Below are positions 11,869-22,567 of a DNA stretch of 64,000 bases, piece by piece. Each line of letters begins with the position of its first letter. Within the stretch, counting starts at the first letter, position 1. The notes under the pieces are model-generated. The model was not told where the DNA came from. It made no database searches and was given only the letters and a program-made list of their open reading frames with translations. The stretch comes from Chrysoperla carnea. Its lineage: Eukaryota; Arthropoda; Insecta; Neuroptera; Chrysopidae. The DNA is taken from assembly GCF_905475395.1 (NCBI RefSeq), contig NC_058340.1, positions 62,846,181-62,910,180 on the forward strand, given 5' to 3'. Position numbers and translations under genes: made by a program.

Positions 11869-13369
11869 GTGGTGTATGAGTATAAACTAATAAGTCAACC
11901 AACTTATCAAATTTTTCTTGCGACTATACGATATATTTTTTTCCTTTGAAATGATCGATAATCCGATGTTTGCTACATGATTGAGATGGCACAATTTTGA
12001 CCAAAAGTGAAACAATATTAATTTTTCATCAGATTTCATTAAAACTCTGATTAATAATTTGGATTAAAAACATTTGTCCAAATTTTACTATAGCGCGTCA
12101 TTCAATCCATGAATCTTTATCGTCTGCCGTCTAAAAAAGGTTTTTGATCGATCTCGACTAAATGTTCCGACCAAAAACTTATTTCCGAGATGGCACACGG
12201 TAAAAAATGGCATGGATTGAATTAACGGGCTGTTTCCTACAATATACGTTATTCATGAATTTTATCGAGAAATAAACCAAAGTATATCAATCCAAACAAA
12301 TACACTCGGCCTTGGCAAGCTCAACTCAAACATAAAAATTATGAAATACATACAATTCACATCATACTATGATAAATAATTACCAAATTTTCATTTTGAG
12401 GCTTCAAAGTATCGAAAATTAAGCGAAATTTCAAAGTGTATTTTTAATTTTCGTTATATCTCGCGGTTCTACAAAAATTTATCAGCAAATTACATTAATA
12501 AATGCATACATCTAAATAATTTCAGATAATTGAATAGAAATTTATTATTAAATAATAATTTCATATTGTTAGATTTATAAAATTTTCCACAAAAAATGTA
12601 CTCTGGGTAAATGAATCCTAATCAGTTTCAATAAATCGCAGTTTAAAAAATAAAAAATTAATCGCAATATATAAAAATTTAAAATTTAAAAACAACTATC
12701 AAATTCAAAACAGAACTATTTGTGTGGGAGGAGCTAAGTAATGTTTACAAACAAACAAAAAAAAATATCAAAAATTCCATTGTTTATAAATAATTTACAA
12801 CGGATACGGAAACAGAAAAATTAATTTGCATTTTTTTTAAAACAAAACAACATAAAAAAAATGAAATACGTAATTATTCTAAACATAACAAAAAATTTTC
12901 ACCTTACATAATAGAACGTAACTGCAATTACCAATTAATTAAAAATTACGTAAACAAAAATAATGAAAGTTTATTAATAGAGAGTAGCCAAAAACAAAAA
13001 AAAAATTTATAAAATAATTTTCAACAAAATATTTTCAATGAATTGAATAATTGCCAATATTATGGCATTTAATGAATAATAATTATAATAAGTAATTTAA
13101 GTTGAATATATACTCAATATTTTAAGTTTATAAAAACCACCTATTATTAACAAGGACAAAGGATTGCATTCATAACAAACAATTTCAAACATATATCGAA
13201 CATTGTTTGATATTGAAATATTATGAAAATGAATCTCTTTGATAAATATAAACAATTGAAATAATATTTTTTTAAAAACTTACTTATTTTCTAGTTAAAA
13301 TTTCAATAAAAGCATCAATATTAGCACTACTGCGTCATTTTCTTTACAATGACAGCTGATATTCTACAA

Positions 13370-13377
13370 TGACGTCA
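13370..13377. promoter_or_regulatory. Palindromic CRE (TGACGTCA) upstream of IDS
   Basis: A perfect cAMP-response-element palindrome 265 bases before the IDS start codon, next to CAGCTG E-box cores at about 13353 and 13591. CREB/ATF factors bind this motif in animals. Use here is inference from position; an identical 8-mer also occurs in a PCM1 intron at 44390. Confidence 0.4.
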
Positions 13378-13642
13378 CAATACAATTACTTTTTTATTAT
13401 CCATTCAACTCTCAAGAAAAATATATTTAAAACTTAATATTATACAAATATTTTTAATGAAAATTTTTAAATATGTGCATATTTTTTTATTAAAAATAAT
13501 AATTATTTAATACTTACATTAAATTTAACTTTATATTTAGATTTTTTGGGATGTTTATTGTCTTCGTCTAATCAGTAGTCTCAAAACATCAGCTGATTTT
13601 GACACAATTGAAACGTCAATCTTTGTTGTGTTGTCATTATAA

Positions 13643-16600
13643 ATGCAAATGTCAGGAAAATTATTTATCATTTTCTTTAATTTTATTTTATTATTTTGTA
13701 AAGCTGAATATAAAACTTTAAGAAATGTTTTATTTATTGTTGTCGATGATTTGAGACCAGCTTTAGGTGTTTATGGTGATCCAAATGCGTACACACCGAA
13801 TATCGATAGACTTGCCAGTAATTCTATATTATTTACGCACGCTTATGCACAGGTTTATATTGAATTTATTTTTAAAAACTTTTAATAACAATAACATTTT
13901 TTTTTTAACTAAATTAATCATACGTTTAGCTAGGCCACTATTATAAAACTATCTTTTGTTTTATATAAAAAGATAACAAACCTAATTAGCTTCTGAACTT
14001 AAAAATATTACTCATAATCTATTAAATAATTTTAATGAATAATATAAGTATTTACACTATTATCCAGTCAAATTACACTTTGAAGGTTACAAAAATTCCA
14101 ATAGAGCTAAAAATTGGTATGAGTGTTCAGAATACTATTATAAATGAATTGTGAAAAGTCCCCATCAATCCCCCTTGTGCAAAAAACTTTATTGAGGGGG
14201 GAAGTTTGCAAAAAATAGGTTTTTCACGTCTTTCAGCAAAACGGTGAGTTTACCAGCAAAAATAGTTCAGACAAAAATTGTAGATCATTCAATTTGCTAC
14301 AAAATGTGTCCCTGCACCTTTTTTCATAAGTGCTGCCATTTTCGTGATATAGAGGTTCAAAGAATTGAAAAAATTAGTTTATTCGTTGAACCGTTATACG
14401 AGTAAAAATATGAGTCCCTATATCTTATACGTACAAATTTAAAAATTTTTAGAATTTAGAATATGGCCTGAGTAATATCTGTCTTCCATTCAATTGTCAG
14501 CGTGGTGATGCTCGTATACCTGCCTCGTTTCAAAGGTCTCATACTCCACAAAATACTGTTAGTCGTAAGTATTGAAAGAGGTGGTGAATTTTCGGAGTAC
14601 CTGAAAGACCAGACATCTGTAAAAATTCATGTGCAGTGTCGAAAAAATTATACTCGAAAGAGTAGCATTGATGCTGTGAAAAGACAGCGCCAAGAAGAAG
14701 AAGCTGGTTCATCAAAAATAAGTCCTCATATTTTTACTCGTATAACGGTTCAAAAATGTATTACGAAAAAAATAATTTGTTCAATTCTATGAACCGCTAT
14801 ATCACGAAAATGGCAATACTTATGAGACAAGGTGTAGAGACACTTTTGGTAGAGAATCGGATTATATATAATTTTTGTCTGAACTATTTTTGCTGTAAAA
14901 CTCACAAAGCCTATTTTTGCAAACTTCCCCCCTCAAGTTCCGCTTCACAGATAGTGATTGAAAACACACAAAATCTTTGAGATGACAAACAATTTGGGAA
15001 AACATCAACAAGTTATTTTTAAAAACGACAAGAACAGAAATTCCATTGATCTCAAATTTGCCAAACTTATCGATTTTTTTTTCTTTTCTTCACATTATCG
15101 TCTATTCTTTTCTCTCAAAAAGCCCTTAATTAGACCCACCCCTACGCTTGATTATTGAACAACTAATGATTGGTTCGTATACACCCGGTACATAAATTTA
15201 TATTTAGTTTTCGAAAAAAAGAGGAAACCCAATATTACTCAACTCAATTCGATTAAGTGCTTTTGATATTTTATTAGATTGATTTATGTTGAATCGAGCT
15301 CCATTGGGTTGACTTTTTCCCGATACTCGAATTGTAAAAAGCAATTTTTCAACGTTTTTTGTTTTATAATTTTAACTCTACTTTAATTACAGCAAGCATT
15401 ATGTGGTCCAAGTCGAAATTCATTTTTAACAAGCAGACGACCTGATACCCTCCACTTATATGACTTTGATGGTTATTGGAGAGAAAATGTAGGAAATTTT
15501 ACAACACTTCCACAATACTTTAAAGAACATGGTTATATTACGTATTCAGTGGGTAAAATATTTCATAATGGAAGTTGTTCAAATTGGACCGACGATTATC
15601 CATATAGCTGGTCACAAAAACCATTTCATCCATCGTCACAACAATATATGAATGCTCCCGTATGTCCTGATAAATTTGGACATCGAAAAAATTTAGTGTG
15701 TCCAGTTCATGTAGAATTTCAACCAGAACAAACATTACCCGATTTACAATCTTTAGAAGAGGCTAAACAATTTCTAAGGCAGCAGAAAAATAGTATTAAT
15801 CCATACTTTTTAGGAGTTGGGTTTCATAAACCTCACGAACCTTTAAAGTTTCCTAAGAATTATCTAGGTTCGTACAATAATCGTTAAAAAAATGGTTTAA
15901 AAATAAATCGATCGGAATGAATAGGAAATTCAATATCCCCCCATATTATCTGTTTTTATGAAATTCCTCTTCACAGAAAGCGATCTATTTTTATGAAATT
16001 CAAGCGATGAAATTTAGGAGATAATTTAGACGAGAATGCAAGCTTTTAAGTAGTATACGATAACATCTACGTGTTATTAAAAATCCGACCTATAGAGATT
16101 CTTGTTATGGCGTTTCAATCAATTCCAGCACAGACGAAAAGAGCAATTTGAAACGCATACAATGGGTGATATTCTGGATCAATTTTTTTAGTCAAAAATT
16201 TAAAACTTTTTTTTATTGAATATTTTTCGAGATATATCCGGAATCACTGCAAAATAAAAGTTTTTCGAATAGGATTTTTAGTGATTTCACAACATATACT
16301 CAATCAATTGTTAAATAAATTCAATATTTGTTTCTTATGGATCAAAATTACCCTGCGTACGTAGGATAAAAATGATTTTCTAAAGCAATTTTGACTTAAA
16401 AATTCCAAAATTGAGTCCTTTTGACGATTGAATGAGTAGTTTTTGAGATATCTGCTAAATTTGCATTTGCAATTTTTTAACTCAATGACTCAAAAACTTG
16501 TTGTTCGCAAATTTTAAAATAAAATCTTTATTTTCTTCAGATTTTCACCCCATTGAAAATATTACTATTGACTACAATACAAATAAACCATATGGTTTAC

Positions 16601-18234
16601 CTACTGTCGCTTGGAATCCATGGTCCGATATTAGGCGACGAGATGATATTGCAGATTTAAACATCGAATTCCCTTATGGAAAAGTGCCAATGGATTGGAC
16701 TAAAAAAATAGTACAAAGTTATAATGCTGCTGTAACTTATATCGACCACTTAATAGGTGAACTTTTAGACGAAGTTGATGACAATACAATTGTTGCCTTT
16801 ATAGGGGATCATGGTAAGTATGATTTAAAAGGTTTTCCTTAAGTTTATAAGAAATTGCTTCCATGATCAAAACTTCTGTATCATTTATTTGAAATAAATA
16901 AATCATAAGTTAATGAAAAGAATAACGCGCCCAGGATCCTAAGTACCATGTGCATTCCTTCAGATAAAATGAGGCACATATCAACATTTTTTTAAATAAT
17001 TACGTAGCACTTCGAGCCTTTCAACCCTCAAGATTCCCTTCAAAGGTTAACCATAAATAATTCGAGAATATGAACCGCCTGGTACCGAATATGGTAGTCT
17101 AATCTAGTTACCGATTTGTTTTGGTTTCAAGGAAAATGATATTTTGATGAACATTTCTAATTAAATTTCGGTCTGCACACTTATAAAAGTAATTACGATT
17201 AGCTAATTCATACTGAGTATGATTACATGGTAATCGAAATACGTATTTATATAAACGAAAATTGAACTAAGATATTGGAGAAAAATCGGATTTTAATTAA
17301 TTAATTTATAGGGTGCAGTTAAGCAAAGTTGTGCTGAGTTTTTAACTGGGCTTTATCGATTGAATTATTTATCACTTAAGCAATCTGCGAATCTTTGAAA
17401 CTTTCGTAGATAGGTCATTGATTTCGACCTATGTGTGATGGGAGAAATCTTCGGCGGAATCCGTAGGGCGTTTTTTGTGGGTTCTGGTCTCGGTAAAATA
17501 TTGTAATAAAAATTTTCTGTAAAGTTCGTGAATTTGGTTAGTAAAAATTCAGGGGATTTGGTTTTGGAAAGTAAATTTCTATACAGTTTGGAGGAGATCC
17601 TTTTTAATTAAACAATTAAAAACAAATATTTTACATGTTAAAAATTATTTTACTAGGTTGGTCCTTAGGTGAACATGGTGAATGGTCTAAATTTAGTAAT
17701 TTCGATGTAGCAACAAGAGTTCCTTTTATTTTAAGAGTACCTAAAAGAAAACCACGAGTAATAAAAACTCCTGTAGAATTAGTTGATGTATTCCCAACTC
17801 TAGTTGATTTGGCGAAATTATCACCAACGATCCCAAAATGTGATACAGAATCCCCAGAAAATTTGTGTACAGAAGGTGAAAGTTTAGTAAAATTAATATC
17901 AAACGAAGAATTCATTTCTACAAAATTTGCATTTAGTCAGTATCCAAGACCTACAGAGGATCCGTCATTCAAACCAAGTAGTGATAAACCAAATTTGAAA
18001 GATATAAAATTTATGGGTTACACCATGGTGAATCACGATTATCGTTATACCGAATGGGTGGAATTTAATAATACTAGCTTTCTACCAAATTGGGATCATT
18101 TAGTCGGTGTTGAATTATACAACCATGAATTTGATTCAACGGAAAATATAAACCTAGCTAATAAACCTGAAATGGAGAATGTTCGTAAACAATTAAGTGA
18201 AATTCTACGAAATCAAAATGATCGTACCAAATAA
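13643..18234 (+). CDS. IDS: Iduronate 2-sulfatase
   Basis: Lysosomal sulfatase that removes the 2-O-sulfate of iduronate in heparan and dermatan sulfate. Four exons: 13643-13852, 15393-15867, 16541-16813, 17657-18234; all GT-AG, phases agree, 511 aa (human enzyme 550). Residues 1-21 form a hydrophobic signal peptide. The active site is complete: D35-D36 (VVDDLRP), C74 in CGPSR (the cysteine converted to formylglycine; human has CAPSR), R78, K125 and H128 (SVGKIFHNG), H215 (GFHKPH), D318-H319 (GDHG, completed across the last junction) and K331 (EWSKFSNF). Several N-glycosylation sequons are visible (NFT, NGS, NWT, NIT). The C-terminal SQYPRP and [13 protein letters not shown] blocks are family hallmarks. 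Compared with human it lacks part of the loop before [10 protein letters not shown]. The introns carry repeats, including a decayed transposon in intron 1. Start chosen at the first ATG; a second lies two codons on. Very sure. Confidence 0.96.
14061..14940. mobile_element. Decayed transposon in IDS intron 1
   Basis: Arms at about 14185-14432 and 14716-14937 are inverted repeats of each other; the outer ends read (T)TGAGGGGGGAAGTTTGCAAA on the left and its complement on the right. Left of the inner arm, 14061-14185 is also part of the repeat because it recurs inverted at 20300-20470. The centre holds a 96-codon frame (14502-14792) with an [13 protein letters not shown] segment, a cysteine/basic pattern I associate with unclassified transposon-borne proteins of aphids and other invertebrates. 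The frame lacks any catalytic core, so it is a remnant. Insertion within the intron leaves the IDS exons intact. Confidence 0.65.
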
Positions 18235-18296
18235 ATTCTTTGCTAAGTCGAGATAGAAAAAATTCTGTCCAAATAATCATAAGAAATACAAACTTT

Positions 18297-18302
18297 AATA
18301 AA
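18297..18302 (+). terminator. Poly(A) signal AATAAA of IDS
   Basis: Canonical AATAAA 63 bases after the IDS stop codon on the coding strand, a normal spacing for a short insect 3' UTR. Confidence 0.55.
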
Positions 18303-18798
18303 TGTGTACATGTATTCCGGCACATATTTTTTGATGGTAGGTTCTACCATTCAGTAAACTTGTAAGATGATTTACCCACGTAATTTACTCACAAATTTGC
18401 CTCTAACTTTAATCAGCATTACAATATTTCAGCCGCCAGGCAGAAGCAAGAAAGTGATTTCTATGATTATTTTAACAGAATTTATTCCTACTGCATATGG
18501 TGGTGGTAAAAGCTATATAAATATGAAAAGTCTATAGAAAACAATTATAAATAAAAAGACTAATATAATTTATTTTTTAAGTACAAAGATTAGTTAGAAT
18601 ACAGCTCAAAATATCACTTATAAAATTTGAAATACTCAGCGTTACAATGATTTAATATAGATAATAGAAATAAGTTTTATTTGGTATCTAGCGAGTAACT
18701 AAATACGGTCCGATTTTAACATATAGAGATGGTGGGGTGTATTTGGTGGTTGAAAAATAAATATTACTTAACGCGTGTTTTAATCACAGTCATATATA

Positions 18799-19554
18799 CA
18801 GTGTGCCCCGGATAGAGGTAACAATACTTGTAAATTTTCTTATTTTGCATTTTAAGAAAACAAATCATTCTTTATAATAAGTTTTGCTTATTATGAAAAG
18901 TATGTATAGGAATGTTTAAAACTTCTAAATAATGTACAGGGTAGTCAAAAATTTGGTATTACTATTTTTTTTTTTTGGGTAAACTACCCTTCGTTTTTAA
19001 AAGTTGACAAAATGTTACTAAAAAAAGTTACTCGAAATTAACAATTATGACTCTATACAAAATATCAAGAAGATCTTTCCAACTTTGACAATTCCATTCT
19101 TATTGAATGTTTATCCGAGAAAATAAATTTTCTTTTTAATTTTCTAAACTACTTAGTCCACAAAAAATTACACTCTCGGATAGTACATGTTAATTGATTC
19201 ATTATTATTTCCTTTTTTACGTTTTTTTATAATTAGAGCTTTTATTCAAATAAAAAATGATGCCATGATTAAAGTACACGGATCTTCTTGATATTTTATA
19301 TAGAGTCATAATTTTTAATTGCGAGTAACTTTTCTTAGTAACATTTCGGCAACTTATAAAAAAGAAGGGTAGTTTACCAAAAATAAAAATAGTGATTCCA
19401 AATTTTTGGCTACCCTGTACATTATTAACAAGTTTTAAATATTCCTACATGCTTTTCAGAATAAGCAAAACTTCTTATAAAGAATGACTTTTTTTCTTAA
19501 AATGCAAAATAAGGAAATTTACAAGTATAGTTACCTCTATCCGGGGATCCTCTA
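18799..19554. mobile_element. Long-TIR element of about 750 bp, TA-flanked
   Basis: The left arm (18799 to about 19075) starts CAGTGTGCCCCGGATAGAGG after a TA. The right arm (about 19280-19546) is its near-complete reverse complement, ending CCTCTATCCGGGG. About 200 bases lie between the arms. Ends of the CAGTGTGnCCC kind next to TA are typical of Tc1/mariner-related elements, so this is probably a non-autonomous member. No transposase frame. It lies between the IDS and KIN17 3' ends. Confidence 0.75.
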
Positions 19555-20129
19555 TACGAGTTAGTTTCCAAAACTGCTACATAGCAACGCCACCAGTATC
19601 AATTCCAAACCACTGTCATATCATTATTATTTATTTATTTTAAATTTTCTACTAATACCGCTATAATTGGAAATGAAATATGTGACGGGGTCTAGTGTTT
19701 AATAATGTAACTAAAACATTTTCATTATGAGACCCATGGTTTTATCAGAAGTTAAATGACTTGTATATATTATTTGACTGTGGTTTTAATGCCACCAAAA
19801 ATATCGGATATATGTTGCAATTTTATTATCCGCGAACCGCATTCAACATTGTAAGGATAGATAGGCCCTTAGAAAAATACTCTTGTAAAAGATACTCAAT
19901 ATCTCTGATCCTTGTCGAATTGACTGTTTGATTGGCAGCTTCTTACTAAATTAATTTTCTGACATTCTATCCGAAACAAAAATTAATCGAAATTTTAAAT
20001 TAAAAAAATCTATTATCACAGTATGTACAAACTGTGATATTGTTTTAGTTATACATTAATAAGTCTGTGATTTCTAGATTAAATTTCAACAAGTAAAATT
20101 TACAAAATTAACAAAAACTGAGCCGATTT

Positions 20130-20270
20130 TCATGAAACATTGCTCAAAACTCTCTATTAAATTAACTTTCAAACAAACAAAATCGGTTCATCCGTTAGAC
20201 AGATAGACACACATAATGGTCAAACTTTTAACACTCTCTTTTTGCGTCTGAGGTTAAAAAGGGTTTAGTG
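20130..20270 (+). repeat. Dispersed LINE-like tail repeat, copy A
   Basis: Contains CTCTCTATTAAATTA, AAATCGGTTCATCCGTTAGA and a run of GACAGATAGACACACA, followed by a motif ending in GAGGTTAAAAAG. The same order of motifs recurs at 43005-43155 and 56030-56310. I know this sequence type as a high-copy insect repeat resembling a LINE 3' end. Confidence 0.55.
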
Positions 20271-20299
20271 TATGCAAAAAATTTAAAAAGCATGGGTGC

Positions 20300-20470
20300 T
20301 TGCACGCAAAAAACCTATTTTTGCAAACTTCCCCCCTCAATAAAATTTTTTGCACAAGGGGGATTGATGGGGACTTTTCACAATTCATTTATATTAGTAT
20401 TCTGAACATTCATACCAATTTTTAGCTCTATGGGAATTTTTGTAACCTTCAAAGTGACTGGATAAAAAAG
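20300..20470. repeat. Inverted second copy of the IDS-intron repeat end
   Basis: Reverse complement of 14061-14235: it reads TTTTTGCAAACTTCCCCCCT, then the AAGGGGGATTGATGGGGAC block, then CTTCAAAGTGACTGGATAA. It ends about 65 bases from the KIN17 stop codon, so it may lie in or near the KIN17 3' UTR. Confidence 0.7.
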
Positions 20471-20534
20471 AGACTGTTTTACTTAACATAAATTATATTT
20501 ACAAAAAAATAAAATATAATATAAAAAATAAAAG

Positions 20535-21728
20535 TTATTCATTATACAATTTAGAAATGTCTTCATATTGTACATTATTCACTTTACGTCCTTTCAAAGG
20601 TCCTGATTCAATTTCAATTGTTGCACAAAAATCTTCTTCATGTACTTTTAACAATGTTGCTCTTGAGCCTCGATATGCACCATTTACAACTAGAACTGAT
20701 TTACCAATAGCTGGTATTACTGTTTCTAAATGCGCTTGATCTAATTTAACTTTATGTCGTGTATCTAGCATACACACAACTGCTGAATATTTATCGATCA
20801 CTTCTTTAATATAACCTTTTTTCTTATAATAGGTATCACCTAACGATTTTGTAACAACTTTCACTACAATATTTTCTGCTAACCAATAATCCTTACGATT
20901 TCTTTTTTCTTTTGCACGTTCTTCGGCTGCTATAATTTCATCTAACGCTGTTTTCTTTTGATTTTCAACTTTAACTTTTTTTCGTTCTTTTTGGGATCGT
21001 TCATCTGATCTTTCATCTTCATCAAAATTTTTTCTTTTACTTGTTGATTCTATAACTGACTTTGTTTCAAGTTTTGGTTTGACTGTTGATAAACTTATTT
21101 TAACTTTTTCACGATCTTCAGGTATTTCTTCAAGAATATCAGGTTTCTCAACTTCCTCGTCTTTATGATTTTCTTTTGCCAATTTCTTACCACGTTTAAT
21201 TTGTTTTTGTAAAAATGCCAATTCTCTTTCTTGGTCGTCTTTTTCCATTTTTTCCTTACGTTGCATTTTCTCTTGTAGTGCAATTGTTTCTGGATCACGA
21301 TCTATGTATGTAATGAACCAGCCTTTTTCCGTTTCATCAACCACACATTTTCCCTCACGTCCTAACCATTTCACAAATCCTGTAAGGGTTACCCATCGCG
21401 TTGCGTTCATATGTAAATGATTTCGATCTGCAATGTATTCTTGGTAAACTCTATTAGCTGGGACACGCTTTGTGCCAAATTGACGTTTTAATAATTCTAA
21501 GTATCCAGTAGCAAATTCTTTTGAAAAATCATCCATATATTTCCGAGAATTATCAGCAAATAATAAGAGCTGCCTCTGATGGGATTCCGATAATGTGTGG
21601 CATTTAAAACCATTTTCATCACGACATTGTTTCTGACACATTTGACAATACCATCGTAATTTTTGCAAACCTTTTGCTTTCATTTTATTTGCAATGTATT
21701 TTATAGATCCTACCTCTGCTCGACCCAT
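20535..21728 (-). CDS. KIN: KIN17 DNA/RNA-binding protein
   Basis: Nuclear protein linked to DNA damage response, replication and pre-mRNA metabolism. It is intronless here and 397 aa, against 393 in human. The open frame starts seven codons earlier (MKKKLSK), but I choose the next ATG at 21728 because the family begins MGRAEVGS and this choice places the zinc ligands at C28, C31, H44 and H50, as in human KIN17. Then come the winged-helix-like domain (about 51-160, with YLELLKRQFGTKRVPANRVY and HMNATRWVTLTGFVKWLGREG), a charged coiled-coil linker (about 165-285) with a basic nuclear signal, and the C-terminal tandem SH3-like/KOW region (about 290-397, KGYIKEVIDKYSAVVCMLD ... GAYRGSRATLL). It is divergent from PCM1 and tail-to-tail with IDS. 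Certain identification. Confidence 0.97.
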   Translation of the reverse strand: MGRAEVGSIKYIANKMKAKGLQKLRWYCQMCQKQCRDENGFKCHTLSESHQRQLLLFADNSRKYMDDFSKEFATGYLELLKRQFGTKRVPANRVYQEYIADRNHLHMNATRWVTLTGFVKWLGREGKCVVDETEKGWFITYIDRDPETIALQEKMQRKEKMEKDDQERELAFLQKQIKRGKKLAKENHKDEEVEKPDILEEIPEDREKVKISLSTVKPKLETKSVIESTSKRKNFDEDERSDERSQKERKKVKVENQKKTALDEIIAAEERAKEKRNRKDYWLAENIVVKVVTKSLGDTYYKKKGYIKEVIDKYSAVVCMLDTRHKVKLDQAHLETVIPAIGKSVLVVNGAYRGSRATLLKVHEEDFCATIEIESGPLKGRKVNNVQYEDISKLYNE

Positions 21729-22567
21729 TTTTGATAATTTTTTTTTCAACTACTTATTTAAAATCAAAAATTTACAATCGTCAAAATTTTAGTCTGTGGT
21801 TTTGTCGCTGTCAAAACAAAAACTGGAAATATAAAACGATCAATCAGAAAACACCACATTCAATGGTTCCATGTACTTAGTAAAAATGTCAAAATTGAAA
21901 AGAGAAGTTTTGCGTAGATTTTTGGCAAAAATTATTTAAAATTAAAACTATAATTCATATTTTTCATCCGAAATTTTAATAGTAAAACATATTATTAAAA
22001 ATATTTTAATCAAAATTAATTATAAATTTTTTTTTGGTACGGCATCTTAAATAAATATCAATCAATCCTCAGTGATAAATTTTGTAATTAATATAACAAG
22101 CGCCAAGTTTAAATTTTATTAATATAAATGTAAGATACTTTTTTATAATAATTCGTAATAATTGCTAAATAAATTATTGAATTTGTTTTATAATTTTTAT
22201 TTAAATTAAGAACTAAGCGTTTAAATACAAATGATGTATTTATTAAAAGAAATTAATTAACGATAAACCAATCCATATTGTCCAATAGCAGACATGTTTA
22301 AAATTTGAGCAAACTTGACATTTGAACAAAATAAAAATACAACAAGAAAATATTTTTTTTTAAATAAATATTTTATTATACATCATTATACAATTAATTT
22401 GATTTTAGTCCATTTATATTAAAATTTTAAATTAATTTTATTGTAGTAAGTAATCAATTACGTTTCATTTATTAACTTTTCATTCAAAGTTTTTTTTTTA
22501 TTGAAGTACAATTTTGTTTTTATAACAAATATATTTATTTGTTACCAGAATGTGTTCTTAAATTGAA
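21729..22567. promoter_or_regulatory. Shared upstream region of KIN17 and PCM1
   Basis: 839 bases separate the two start codons, which face away from each other. Both promoters must lie here unless PCM1 has an untranslated exon elsewhere. The DNA is AT-rich with no obvious TATA box or known palindrome. A bidirectional promoter is inferred from geometry only. Confidence 0.45.

Larger units (their letters stand above)
10714..13642. other. Divergent intergenic region, BCAS3 and IDS
   Basis: About 2.9 kb between two start codons that point away from each other. It contains the TTAA-flanked element at 11362-11868, long AT-rich stretches, and near the IDS end a palindromic CRE at 13370. Promoters for BCAS3 (just above 10713) and IDS (just below 13643) are expected here, but no TATA box stands out. 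I see no additional gene. Confidence 0.55.

Noticed and set aside
14502-14792. 96-codon frame as an independent gene
   Set aside because: It lies inside a decayed transposon in IDS intron 1 and runs into the right inverted arm; kept only as a transposon remnant.
21729-21749. Upstream ATG of KIN17 (seven extra residues MKKKLSK)
   Set aside because: The next ATG gives the family-standard MGRAEVGS start and places the zinc-finger residues at the same numbers as in human KIN17.
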